Shown: positions 27,628 to 35,058 of the stretch, piece after piece | How the letters are laid out: every line of letters begins with the position of its first letter | Numbering within the stretch: the first letter of the stretch is position 1 | NCBI GenBank assembly: GCA_022567655.1 | Contig: JADFGO010000005.1 | Location: 1 to 46,036 of the forward strand | Reading direction: 5' to 3' | Length of the DNA: 46,036 nt | Source of the DNA: Candidatus Neomarinimicrobiota bacterium | GTDB taxonomy: Bacteria; Fidelibacterota; SORT01 | The notes under the pieces: model-generated | The model's input: the letters and a program-made list of their open reading frames with translations, nothing else | What the model was told of the DNA's origin: nothing | Databases searched by the model: none | Translations under genes and position numbers: made by a program

Positions 27628-28119
27628 TTATTCGTAACCTTCTTTTACTTTCCGGATGGTCCAGCCGCGATACTTCTCGGCGTCTACGTGGTCTTTTCTG
27701 AGCGGGAAACCTTCCCAATCGTCAGGAAGCAATATCCGTTTCAGGTTGGGGTGACCCTCGAAATGAATCCCATAAAGGTCAAATACTTCCCTTTCATGCC
27801 AGTCAGCACCTATCCAAATAGAAACGACCGAAGGAAGCGCAGGTTTCTCTCTGGGGAGTTCGACCTTGAGAGTTACTTTGTGGTTATAGTGCAGCGAGTG
27901 AAGATGATACACGATTTCCATCTTTTCTTCAAAATCAACGCCGGAAAGACACATCAAGGAAGTGAACTTGAGTTTTTTATCAGACTTCAAAAAGGAGCAA
28001 ATCTCCAGTAGGGAGCTTGCTTCAATCGTTGCCGATGGGTCGAATCCTTCAATATCTATGGATTTCACTCCATCAGGAAAGTTTGACTCTAACGTTTTGA
28101 ATACTTCCCCGACCTCCAT
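27628..28119 (-). CDS. nuoC: NADH-quinone oxidoreductase subunit C, operon 2
   Basis: 30-kDa-type subunit (163 aa) with the signature HEREVFDLYGIHFEGHPNLKRILLPDDWEGFPLRKDHVD. Starts one base after the nuoB stop and ends 3 bases before nuoD. Slightly shorter than the operon 1 copy. Confidence 0.95.
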   Translation of the reverse strand: MEVGEVFKTLESNFPDGVKSIDIEGFDPSATIEASSLLEICSFLKSDKKLKFTSLMCLSGVDFEEKMEIVYHLHSLHYNHKVTLKVELPREKPALPSVVSIWIGADWHEREVFDLYGIHFEGHPNLKRILLPDDWEGFPLRKDHVDAEKYRGWTIRKVKEGYE

Positions 28120-28120
28120 T

Positions 28121-28612
28121 TCAGGCAGCTTGAGTCGTGGCGATAGATTCGCGTCTTATCTTTTCCTGAAGCTTGATGAAACCTTCAAGCAAAGACTCCG
28201 GTCTCGGAGGACAGCCGGGAACGTAAACGTCCACAGGAACGACCTGATCTACTCCTTTCATAACGTGATAACCATGCTTCCAATAAGGACCTCCCGATGT
28301 GGCACAACAACCCATAGCGATCACATATTTCGGGTCGGGCATCTGTTCGTAAAGCCGTTTGATCCTGCTTGCCATTTTGAATGTTACCGTCCCGGCGACT
28401 ATCATCAAATCGGACTGTCGCGGAGAGGGTCTCGGCAGAACCCCCAATCTGTCCTGGTCATAACGCGAAGCCGCCGTCGCCATCATTTCTATCGCACAAC
28501 AGGCGATTCCGAACGTGATAGGCCAAAGCGATGACAACCTCGCCCAGTTCATAAATTTGTCCGCACTCGTGATTATGACGTTATCGCGAAACTTATTTTC
28601 GATGATACTCAA
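28121..28612 (-). CDS. nuoB: NADH-quinone oxidoreductase subunit B, operon 2 (only copy here)
   Basis: Holds cluster N2, the last electron carrier before quinone. The 163-aa protein has the tandem cysteines C38-C39 (ACCAIEM), C103 in GCCATSGG and C134 in GCPPRPE, the full N2 ligand set. The start is TTG at 28612 with AAAGGA eight bases upstream. Operon 1 has no nuoB, so this subunit is either shared or the operon 1 complex uses a distant paralogue. Confidence 0.95.
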   Translation of the reverse strand: MSIIENKFRDNVIITSADKFMNWARLSSLWPITFGIACCAIEMMATAASRYDQDRLGVLPRPSPRQSDLMIVAGTVTFKMASRIKRLYEQMPDPKYVIAMGCCATSGGPYWKHGYHVMKGVDQVVPVDVYVPGCPPRPESLLEGFIKLQEKIRRESIATTQAA

Positions 28613-28630
28613 TTATCTGTTCCTTTCAGA

Positions 28631-29086
28631 TTATTCGACAGCTTCCAATTTCCGTGATTTTCTCACTGCCGGTTTTTTGAATCTCGGGATATCCGAGGTG
28701 TCGAAGTCGGAAGTGTACTTCGGATTCGGCAGGACCCAGCTCAGGTCACCCTTTACCCACGCATACGCATACCCCACAAGCAGAATACCTATAAAGATCA
28801 TCATTTCTACGAACGTAAACATTCCCATCTCCTTAAAGACGGTCGCCCACGGATACAGGAATACAATTTCAACCTCGAATATCAAAAAAATCAGCGCCAC
28901 AACGTAAAATCGGATATTGAACTGTATCCACGGATTCCCTATAGGTTCCTCTCCGCATTCATATGTGGTCAGTTTTTCTTCTGTAGGATTATCCCGCCGG
29001 ACTGCTTTTGCCAAGAGAAGAGTGAAACCTATGATCAACAAAGAAGTGATCATAAACATCAAAACACTACCTAAATCCCAAAGCAT
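28631..29086 (-). CDS. nuoA: NADH-quinone oxidoreductase subunit A, operon 2
   Basis: Three-helix membrane subunit (151 aa). It has LTTYECGEEPIGNPWIQFNIRFYVVALIFLIFEVEIVFLYPWA and a polar C-terminal extension of about 30 residues ending KSRKLEAVE that the operon 1 copy lacks. It is the first gene of operon 2. The ATG at 29086 has a GGGG run 12 bases upstream, rather distant for a Shine-Dalgarno. Confidence 0.95.
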   Translation of the reverse strand: MLWDLGSVLMFMITSLLIIGFTLLLAKAVRRDNPTEEKLTTYECGEEPIGNPWIQFNIRFYVVALIFLIFEVEIVFLYPWATVFKEMGMFTFVEMMIFIGILLVGYAYAWVKGDLSWVLPNPKYTSDFDTSDIPRFKKPAVRKSRKLEAVE

Positions 29087-29103
29087 ATTTTATAAATTCC
29101 CCT

Positions 29104-29150
29104 GCCTAAATTCAGGCGGTTAACTTATTACCAACTCGAAACAGTGTCAA
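29104..29150 (-). promoter_or_regulatory. Probable promoter of complex I operon 2 with a dyad
   Basis: On the minus strand a perfect TTGACA (29150-29145) is followed after 17 nt by the weak -10 candidate TAAGTT (29127-29122). Just downstream lies the dyad GCCTGAA-TTTAGGC (29117-29104, one mismatch or wobble), placed in the expected 5' leader about 20 bases before nuoA. It could be an operator or a leader hairpin; no known binding-site consensus was recognised. Confidence 0.4.
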
Positions 29151-29278
29151 GGTATTTCATTTACACAACGGCAGGAATTATTGCCGATCGGGCATCACAA
29201 ATTCACTTGTCATTCCCGAAGGTAATCAATATTTTATCCTGTGCAAATGTATCCGAACTCTTCAAATCCGGCTTAAGT

Positions 29279-30190
29279 ATGAGCGTTATTAATATTGCAA
29301 TAGCTAACATGCTTCCCTTCATTCCAAAACCGGTGGTAGGCTATTTTGCAAAGAGGTACATCGCGGGCGATAAGTTAGAAGATGCCATCCGCGTGATTTC
29401 CGAATTGAACGATGAGGGATTCATGTGTACCGTCAACATCCTCGGAGAAAATATTAAAAAGATAGAAAGCGCCGTAAATTATCTCCAGAGATACAAAGAA
29501 ATCTTAAACGAGCTGACCGAGAAAAAACTCGACTCGAATATCTCGATTAAAATGACGCAGATGGGCATGGGTTTGGACGATAAGGTCTGCCTGAAGCAGA
29601 TGGACGAAATCATTCAGCTCTCTAAAAAAGAAAATAATTTCGTTCGTATAGATATGGAAGAATCTATTTATACGAGCAAAACCCTTGAAATTCACTCCAA
29701 GCTGGCTAAAAAACATAATAATGTCGGAATAGTTATTCAGGCTTACCTCCGTCGAAGCGAATCGGACGTCTCTGAACTTCTGAAAATTAAAGCCGGTGTG
29801 AGGCTTTGTAAGGGTATTTACGTCGAGCCGAGAGAGATCGCATTCAAGGACAGAGAAAATATCAGGCTGAATTATACCCGACTGCTTAAGATGTTGCTCA
29901 GGGGAGGTCGTTACGTCGGAATTGCAACTCATGACGAACGGCTCGTTTACGAAGCTTACGACATTATCAATGAAATGGGGCTCGGCAAAGAAGAGTATGA
30001 ATTTCAAATGATCTACGGCGTGAACAAGGAGATGGGGAAGAAGATATTAGCGGACGGACACCGGTTGAGAATTTACGTGCCTTACGGTGAAGAATGGCTC
30101 GCATATTCCATCCGCAGATTAAAAGAAAACCCGGATATAGCCGGGCATATAATAAAAAATATCCTCTCTTTCAATAACCGCGGCTCTTAA
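29279..30190 (+). CDS. Proline dehydrogenase (PutB-type, monofunctional)
   Basis: FAD enzyme oxidising L-proline to pyrroline-5-carboxylate and passing electrons to quinone or another acceptor. From the ATG at 29279 the product is 303 aa, matching the roughly 300-aa monofunctional enzymes. The N-terminus PKPVVGYFAKRYIAGDKLEDAI is the usual one. AYLRRSESDV contains the paired arginines that bind the proline carboxylate, and GVRLCKGIYVEP is the conserved lysine-containing strand. The frame is open back to a GTG at 29144, but that part overlaps the nuoA2 promoter and has no family match. A clear Shine-Dalgarno is not seen. No pyrroline-5-carboxylate dehydrogenase is adjacent. Confidence 0.85.
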   Translation: MSVINIAIANMLPFIPKPVVGYFAKRYIAGDKLEDAIRVISELNDEGFMCTVNILGENIKKIESAVNYLQRYKEILNELTEKKLDSNISIKMTQMGMGLDDKVCLKQMDEIIQLSKKENNFVRIDMEESIYTSKTLEIHSKLAKKHNNVGIVIQAYLRRSESDVSELLKIKAGVRLCKGIYVEPREIAFKDRENIRLNYTRLLKMLLRGGRYVGIATHDERLVYEAYDIINEMGLGKEEYEFQMIYGVNKEMGKKILADGHRLRIYVPYGEEWLAYSIRRLKENPDIAGHIIKNILSFNNRGS

Positions 30191-31287
30191 TAACCTGCCG
30201 GCATTCGCCGGTTATCAGGTAGATATCCCAGCCATCCCTGCGTCCCGACGGATCCCACTAAATTCTTAATGCGTCTGAAACCGTCACCGTAAATCGGGTC
30301 TCTGTCTTTGTTCATGTTCTCGATGAGGTACTTCGCTCTGTCGGCTCTTCTGTTTTTCAAAACGAGATAGGATGCGTAGTTTGCGCTTCCCTCGCTCATC
30401 GCTTTGTCCATCTCATAAGGTGTGTTAAGATAAAGCCAGACGTGCATGAGCTCATGCGCAGCGGTCGAGATAAAGTTAATTTCCGGCATTCCTTTGAGCA
30501 TATAAATATCGAATCTCTTGTTGATGACTCTTCCATTCAACGTTTCAAATCTATGATATGTAAATCCTGTTTGCTCCTCTATGACCCGGTTTTCGTTCGA
30601 GAGCTGTGCGATGTAATTCCTGTCCACAAGATACAGCCCGATCTCGTCCCATTGAATATCTATCCCGTATAGCCTCAACTCCTTTTTAATCCCATCAAAC
30701 AGGTGTTTCGCTACATTGAAATCACTGATAGCTGTCGCCTTGCATATCCCGCATATATTTCTGCCGTCATTATATCTAATCCCGCCTCTTGTTGCGGCAT
30801 CCGAGATATACCGCCCGCAGTAATCACACTTGATGGCGTGTCCCTCATGATATTTGTGATAGCTCTCGCCCCAGAACGTTTTCGTATATTCGCCGGTAAT
30901 TGCAAGACCGCAGTAACTGCACTTCAGAGCCACATGCTGCCGGTAATGGTCTTTGTGATATTTTTTTCCGTCCGCTTCGACATATTCGCCGGTAATAGGC
31001 TGACCGCAATATGCGCACTTCGGAGCAATATACTGCATGTAATGATCCGGATGATAATAGTTACCGTTGTCTTTGTAAAACTGAGAGTTTCCGATAGCTA
31101 AGCCGCATGAAGCGCATAGAAAATGCTCCGGGTGGAACGCCTTTCCGTCCACCATCACATAACTGCCCGACCTGATCGGATTTCCGCACTGCACACAAGT
31201 CAAAGTTTGAGCGTATAGTGCGATAGAAGACGAAACAAAAAAACTCAGGAAGAGCGCCGCTAATATTATGAATCTCAGATTGGTCAT
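30187..31287 (-). CDS. Secreted LIM-like zinc-finger metallopeptidase (DA1-like)
   Basis: A 366-aa protein with a signal peptide (hydrophobic residues 5-26, likely cut after ALYA). Next comes an array of zinc-finger units: C31-x2-C34, H52-x2-H55, C58-x2-C61, H79-x2-H82, C91-x2-C94, H111-x2-H114, C123-x2-C126 and C154-x2-C157. This is a LIM-like pattern with H-x2-H where classic LIM has H-x2-C. A peptidase domain follows, with HELMH at 278-282 and a possible third ligand E299 in SEGSANY. This arrangement resembles plant DA1, where LIM fingers precede an HExxH peptidase. Location should be periplasmic or extracellular. It ends tail to tail with proline dehydrogenase (4-base overlap). Substrate unknown. 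Confidence 0.8.
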   Translation of the reverse strand: MTNLRFIILAALFLSFFVSSSIALYAQTLTCVQCGNPIRSGSYVMVDGKAFHPEHFLCASCGLAIGNSQFYKDNGNYYHPDHYMQYIAPKCAYCGQPITGEYVEADGKKYHKDHYRQHVALKCSYCGLAITGEYTKTFWGESYHKYHEGHAIKCDYCGRYISDAATRGGIRYNDGRNICGICKATAISDFNVAKHLFDGIKKELRLYGIDIQWDEIGLYLVDRNYIAQLSNENRVIEEQTGFTYHRFETLNGRVINKRFDIYMLKGMPEINFISTAAHELMHVWLYLNTPYEMDKAMSEGSANYASYLVLKNRRADRAKYLIENMNKDRDPIYGDGFRRIKNLVGSVGTQGWLGYLPDNRRMPAGY

Positions 31288-31368
31288 ATGATTATCTTGT
31301 TGACTTAATATATGCTGACAAAGTGAGAAATAAAAGTCATGACAACTACATATGGCAAATCAGTTCAT

Positions 31369-31492
31369 ATTGACGAGTGAAACTATTTAATGTGGCAGTC
31401 AGGGCTTGCCCTGACGCCAATCCCGATTTATCGGTGCGGTCGGGGCAAGCCCCAACTCGCACAATTATTGATAGTGAAACTATATTATCAAT
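31369..31492. repeat. Palindromic repeat block flanked by direct repeats
   Basis: Three hairpins lie together: GTCAGGG-CTTG-CCCTGAC at 31398-31415, CCGAT-TT-ATCGG at 31423-31434 and GGGG-CAAG-CCCC at 31442-31453. They are bracketed by near-identical direct repeats, 31369-31387 (ATTGACGAGTGAAACTATT) and 31467-31484 (ATTGATAGTGAAACTATA). The second copy is also part of a dyad ATTGATA...TATCAAT (31467-31492) upstream of the ABC gene. The whole lies in the 282-bp gap 31288-31569, where no gene is seen. Confidence 0.6.
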
Positions 31493-31569
31493 CTAATTGT
31501 TTGATCTTAACTATTGAAATTCAGCCGTATGCTCTTTAATATCTTCCTTCAAATGTGAAAGGGAAATAA

Positions 31570-32502
31570 TTGTCAGAGAACGCTCTCGAGATACGGAACC
31601 TTAAAAAAGATTACGATTCAAAGCCTGCACTCAAGGGGATTGACCTCACTATAAAAAAGGGTGAGTTTTACGGATTTCTCGGACCGAACGGCGCCGGAAA
31701 GACGACCACAATCAACATCATCACCGGACTGACGAATAAAACCTCCGGAAGCGTCAGCGTTTTCGGGAAAGACGTCGTAAAGGATTACCGCGAAGCCCGA
31801 AGGCTGGTCGGGCTTTCTCCGCAGGAGCCTAACCTCGATTTTTTCTTCCCGGCCGAAACCGTCCTGAATTTGCAGGGTGGTTACTTCGGAATGAAATCGC
31901 ATGAAAGGAAAGCGAGGACTGAAGAGCTGTTAGAATATTTCGACCTTGTAGATCACAGGAAGCTGCCCTTCCGAAAACTCAGCGGCGGTCTTAAGCGGCG
32001 GTTACTGATAGCACGGGCAATGATGCACAAACCGAAATTCTTGATACTCGATGAACCGACAGCGGGAGTTGACGTGGAACTCAGAAGGAAGATATGGAAC
32101 TCGATGAAAGAATTGAGGAATAACGGTACTACGATTCTACTAACGACTCATTACATAGAAGAAGCGGAAGCATTATGCGACAAGATCGCAATTATAAATC
32201 ATGGAGAGATCATCCGCGACGGGGATAAGAATGATTTGATGGATGAAATCCATTATCAGGTGATAGAAGTAACCCCTTCATCGCCTGTCGAAGAGATACC
32301 TGAAGTGTTAAAGGAGTATGAATGCAGGAAAACAAAGAGCAGAACGTTGGTGTTCTGTCTGGACAAGAAGAAACAATCGATGTCGGGATTACTGAAAGCA
32401 TTAGCCGACTCGAACATAGAGATCGAAGACCTGAAGACGGAGTCGGGAAGGTTGGAGGACCTTTTTCTCAGACTGACGGGGAGTACAGCAGCAGCCGGCT
32501 GA
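31570..32502 (+). CDS. ABC transporter ATP-binding protein (ABC-2 exporter type)
   Basis: ATPase of an ABC-2 export system (310 aa). Walker A GPNGAGKTT is at 38-46, the signature LSGG at 137-140 and Walker B LILDEP at 158-163. The D-loop is AGVD and the switch histidine is in LTTHY. The DrrA/NodI-like C-terminal domain of about 90 residues follows. The start is TTG at 31570 with AAAGGGA upstream. It is coupled to the permease through a CTGA overlap. Substrate cannot be read; relatives export drugs, polysaccharides or lipids. Confidence 0.93.
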   Translation: MSENALEIRNLKKDYDSKPALKGIDLTIKKGEFYGFLGPNGAGKTTTINIITGLTNKTSGSVSVFGKDVVKDYREARRLVGLSPQEPNLDFFFPAETVLNLQGGYFGMKSHERKARTEELLEYFDLVDHRKLPFRKLSGGLKRRLLIARAMMHKPKFLILDEPTAGVDVELRRKIWNSMKELRNNGTTILLTTHYIEEAEALCDKIAIINHGEIIRDGDKNDLMDEIHYQVIEVTPSSPVEEIPEVLKEYECRKTKSRTLVFCLDKKKQSMSGLLKALADSNIEIEDLKTESGRLEDLFLRLTGSTAAAG

Positions 32503-33254
32503 TAGGATTTTGGACTCTCCTCAAGCGGGAGATAATCCGTTTTCTGAGCCTGCCGAATCAGACGCTGGTTCCCCCTTTTATCTCGGCGCTTCTTTACATC
32601 GCCATATTCGGCTATTCGATCGGCTCGAGGATAAGTTCCGTTGAGGGAGTGACTTACCTCCAATATATATTCCCGGGGCTTATGATGATGGGAGTCATCA
32701 ACTCAGCTTATATGAACACTTCCTCCTCATTGTTCATGTCAAAATTCCAGGGAAACATAGCCGACATTCTCACCTCACCTCTCTCCTATTTCGAGATGGT
32801 CACCGCTATGGTTTTAGGCGGAATGATAAGAGGGTTGATAGTCGGCGTGATTACTATGCTCACGGGCTTAATGTTAATGGATATAAACATTGAGAATTAT
32901 TTTTTGGTCGGATTCTTTATGCTCTTTGTAAGCACTATCTTCGCTCAACTCGGATTGATAACCGGGCTTATCGCAGAGAAATTCGAGCATCTCGGAATTT
33001 TTCAGACGTATATGATAACACCCCTTGTTTACCTCGGAGGTGTCTTTTATTCTACCAGCATGCTGCCTCCATTCTGGGCAAAAGCATCTCTTTTCAATCC
33101 GATTCTTTATATGGTAAACGGATTGAGGTACGGGATGCTCGGAATAGGAGACATTAACCTCAATACGGCGATGATTACCGTTGTAGTTTCAAGCATCGTA
33201 CTCGGCGCAATAAATTTGTACATGTTTAAGATCGGGTACAAGCTCCGCACATAA
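32499..33254 (+). CDS. ABC-2 type transporter permease
   Basis: Membrane partner of the upstream ATPase, about 251 aa with six helices. It begins LIGFWTLLKREIIRFLSLPNQT, has the ABC-2 motif FNPILYMVNGLRYGMLG, and ends in a short basic tail. The frame is open back to an ATG at 32322, but that part only shadows the ATPase gene. No ATG, GTG or TTG lies at the expected start. A CTG at 32499 overlaps the ATPase stop as CTGA, the same geometry as the common ATGA, so I propose a CTG start. A GGGGAG lies about 12 nt upstream. Confidence 0.85.
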   Translation: MIGFWTLLKREIIRFLSLPNQTLVPPFISALLYIAIFGYSIGSRISSVEGVTYLQYIFPGLMMMGVINSAYMNTSSSLFMSKFQGNIADILTSPLSYFEMVTAMVLGGMIRGLIVGVITMLTGLMLMDINIENYFLVGFFMLFVSTIFAQLGLITGLIAEKFEHLGIFQTYMITPLVYLGGVFYSTSMLPPFWAKASLFNPILYMVNGLRYGMLGIGDINLNTAMITVVVSSIVLGAINLYMFKIGYKLRT

Positions 33255-33280
33255 GTAAGAGTCAATGAGGTAAATTCGAT

Positions 33281-34012
33281 TTGGAACTAAAAGGAAAAAC
33301 GGTTCTCATAACCGGCACTAAGAGAGTCGGCCAGGTAGTCGCGAAGAATCTCGCTAAAAGCGGAGCGAACATTGCAGCTCACTATAACACGTCTTTGGAG
33401 GCGGCTGAGTCACTCGTTGAGGGACTCCGCTCAGATGGCGCTAATGCTATTTCGGTAAAAGCGGATATTTCACAATCGTCTGAAGTAAATAATATGGTAG
33501 AAAAGGTTGTTGAGGAATTTGGCTCTCTCGACGTGCTTGTAACGATGGCATCGTATTTCAAACCTATCCCTTACGATGAGATCTCCGAAGAGGATTGGGA
33601 ATTACAGATGTCGATCGATCTCAAAGGCACGTGGCTCTGCGTCAAAGCCGCCTCAAAGGTTATGCTGAAACAAGGTGGAGGAAAAATAATCACATTCGGC
33701 GATTGGGCTGCTAAACGCCCGTATAAGAATTTCCTCCCTTATTTTGTGGCAAAAGGGGGCATTATGACGATGACGAAAGTCCTCGCCGTTGAGCTGGCTC
33801 CCACTATACAGGTTAACTGCATCTTGCCCGGTCCTGTCCTGCTGCCCGACGGCTACTCGGAAGAAAAAACCAAAAAAATAGCCGACGCTACGCTCGTTAA
33901 ACGTATCGGTTCTCCCGATGATATAGCGGCGACCGTAAAATTTCTCATTGAGGGCTCAGATTTCATCACCGGTGCCCTCATTCCCGTCGAAGGGGGGCGG
34001 CTGCTTGCATGA
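33281..34012 (+). CDS. SDR oxidoreductase, pteridine-reductase-like
   Basis: NAD(P)-dependent short-chain dehydrogenase (243 aa). The nucleotide motif TGTKRVG at 11-17 resembles the TG-x3-R-x-G of pteridine reductases. The active site is D141, Y154, K158. The usual catalytic serine is replaced by aspartate with the D-x12-Y-x3-K spacing of Leishmania PTR1 and FolM. A reduction of dihydrobiopterin or dihydrofolate-type pteridines is therefore suggested, as inference. The start is TTG at 33281 with GAGGT about 10 bases upstream. It follows the permease by 26 bases and overlaps the glycosylase gene as ATGA. Confidence 0.85.
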   Translation: MELKGKTVLITGTKRVGQVVAKNLAKSGANIAAHYNTSLEAAESLVEGLRSDGANAISVKADISQSSEVNNMVEKVVEEFGSLDVLVTMASYFKPIPYDEISEEDWELQMSIDLKGTWLCVKAASKVMLKQGGGKIITFGDWAAKRPYKNFLPYFVAKGGIMTMTKVLAVELAPTIQVNCILPGPVLLPDGYSEEKTKKIADATLVKRIGSPDDIAATVKFLIEGSDFITGALIPVEGGRLLA

Positions 34013-34563
34013 CGGAGTTGACCGGTGATTTTTTTGCCCCTGATACGCTTGAAGTTGCCCGTAATCTCTTAGGCGTCGAGATAGCTTTAAACGGCTGCCG
34101 CGGTATCATAGTCGAGACGGAGGCGTATAAAACCGATGACGCATCACATTTCAAAACCCGCCGGACCAAGGGCAAGGCTCTTGCGGAGAGCTACGGGACG
34201 GTTTACATATACCTCAACTACGGTATGTATCACCTTCTGAATTTCACAACCGAAAAAGACGGTATAGGGGCGGTACTGATAAGAGCTATTCAACCGACCG
34301 AAGGGCTTGATATGATGAAACAAAGGCGGAAAACAGATAACATTCTGAACCTCACCAACGGGCCGGGAAAGCTCTGTCAAGCGTTTGATATCGGGCCTGA
34401 GCTGAACGAAGAGCCGGTGGGAAAATCGATCGGTCTCTACGGAAGAGAGCATGAGCCCGATATAGGAACGAGCAACCGAATAGGCATAAGTCGCGCCACA
34501 AACCTCAAATGGCGGTTTTTTATTAAAGGTAACAAGTTTGTCAGCAAGCATAAGGTAAAATAA
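34009..34563 (+). CDS. 3-methyladenine DNA glycosylase (AAG/MPG family)
   Basis: Removes alkylated purines such as 3-methyladenine and hypoxanthine, starting base excision repair. The 184-aa protein has DFFAPDTLEVARNLLG, the catalytic-region ETEAY at 36-40, YGTVYIYLNYGMYHLLNF with the intercalating tyrosine region, and LTNGPGKLCQAFDI. Length is right for bacterial members. Its ATG overlaps the SDR stop. A second alkylation-repair gene (AlkD-like, 36561) lies 2 kb away. Confidence 0.93.
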   Translation: MTELTGDFFAPDTLEVARNLLGVEIALNGCRGIIVETEAYKTDDASHFKTRRTKGKALAESYGTVYIYLNYGMYHLLNFTTEKDGIGAVLIRAIQPTEGLDMMKQRRKTDNILNLTNGPGKLCQAFDIGPELNEEPVGKSIGLYGREHEPDIGTSNRIGISRATNLKWRFFIKGNKFVSKHKVK

Positions 34564-34565
34564 TA

Positions 34566-34754
34566 ATGAGAGCAAAACTCGGCATTGAACTTGAAAAGGA
34601 GGAATTGGAAGAGCTTGAATCTATCATGCACAAGTGTGCAAGCGACGAAGATGAGGTCACTGTCAGACTCTCCTCCGATAAGCGCAAATTAGCGCGGTAC
34701 ATCATGCGGGTTATAGAAGAACAGAAAATCTATTGGGAGGACGAGGGATACTGA
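34566..34754 (+). CDS. Small acidic protein of unknown function
   Basis: A 62-aa frame starting with ATG two bases after the glycosylase stop and ending WEDEGY. It is rich in E and K, has one predicted long helix (EKEELEELESIM) and a second half KRKLARYIMRVIEEQKIYW. No domain recognised. Close spacing after mpg and plausible codon use support a real gene. It could be a regulatory or adaptor peptide. Confidence 0.6.
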   Translation: MRAKLGIELEKEELEELESIMHKCASDEDEVTVRLSSDKRKLARYIMRVIEEQKIYWEDEGY

Positions 34755-35058
34755 CAGAACATTCAGCCGCACTTTTCTTCTCAATCTTCTTTGTATAATC
34801 AATCCGGATCATCTGTCCGATAATCAAATAGCAATTTAATTCTATTTTGTATCCCCATTTACTTGATTTAAAACGGACATTATGTTAGATTGTAATCAGT
34901 AGGAGGCAAGTTTTTCGGGGAAAATGATTAAAGACGTATAATCGCAATCTACACGCAAAAAGATGTCAAAAGGTTTATTTATATTCGGGATACGGGAGAA
35001 ACTGGAAGTAACCGCTACTTTTCTCCGCTATTCAATACGGTTGCAGCTGGAGGAGTGA
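34755..35058. other. Intergenic region upstream of citrate synthase
   Basis: No gene seen in 304 bases. Two TATAAT boxes occur (34794-34799 and 34937-34942), both with poor -35 partners at 17 nt. The second is the better placed for the citrate synthase promoter, giving a leader of about 110 bases. A strong ribosome site GGAGGA at 35049-35054 precedes the ATG. No terminator hairpin was found. Confidence 0.4.

Noticed and set aside
29144-29278. Upstream GTG start for proline dehydrogenase
   Set aside because: It would add 45 residues with no family match and overlaps the promoter of nuoA of operon 2; the ATG at 29279 gives the normal length.
30191-30215. Hairpin CCGGC-ATTC-GCCGG as a terminator of proline dehydrogenase
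   Set aside because: It lies in the coding end of the metallopeptidase gene and is not followed by a T run.
32322-32498. N-terminal extension of the ABC permease to the ATG at 32322
   Set aside because: This part lies wholly inside the ATPase gene in another frame and reads as low-similarity, charged sequence before the known permease start.
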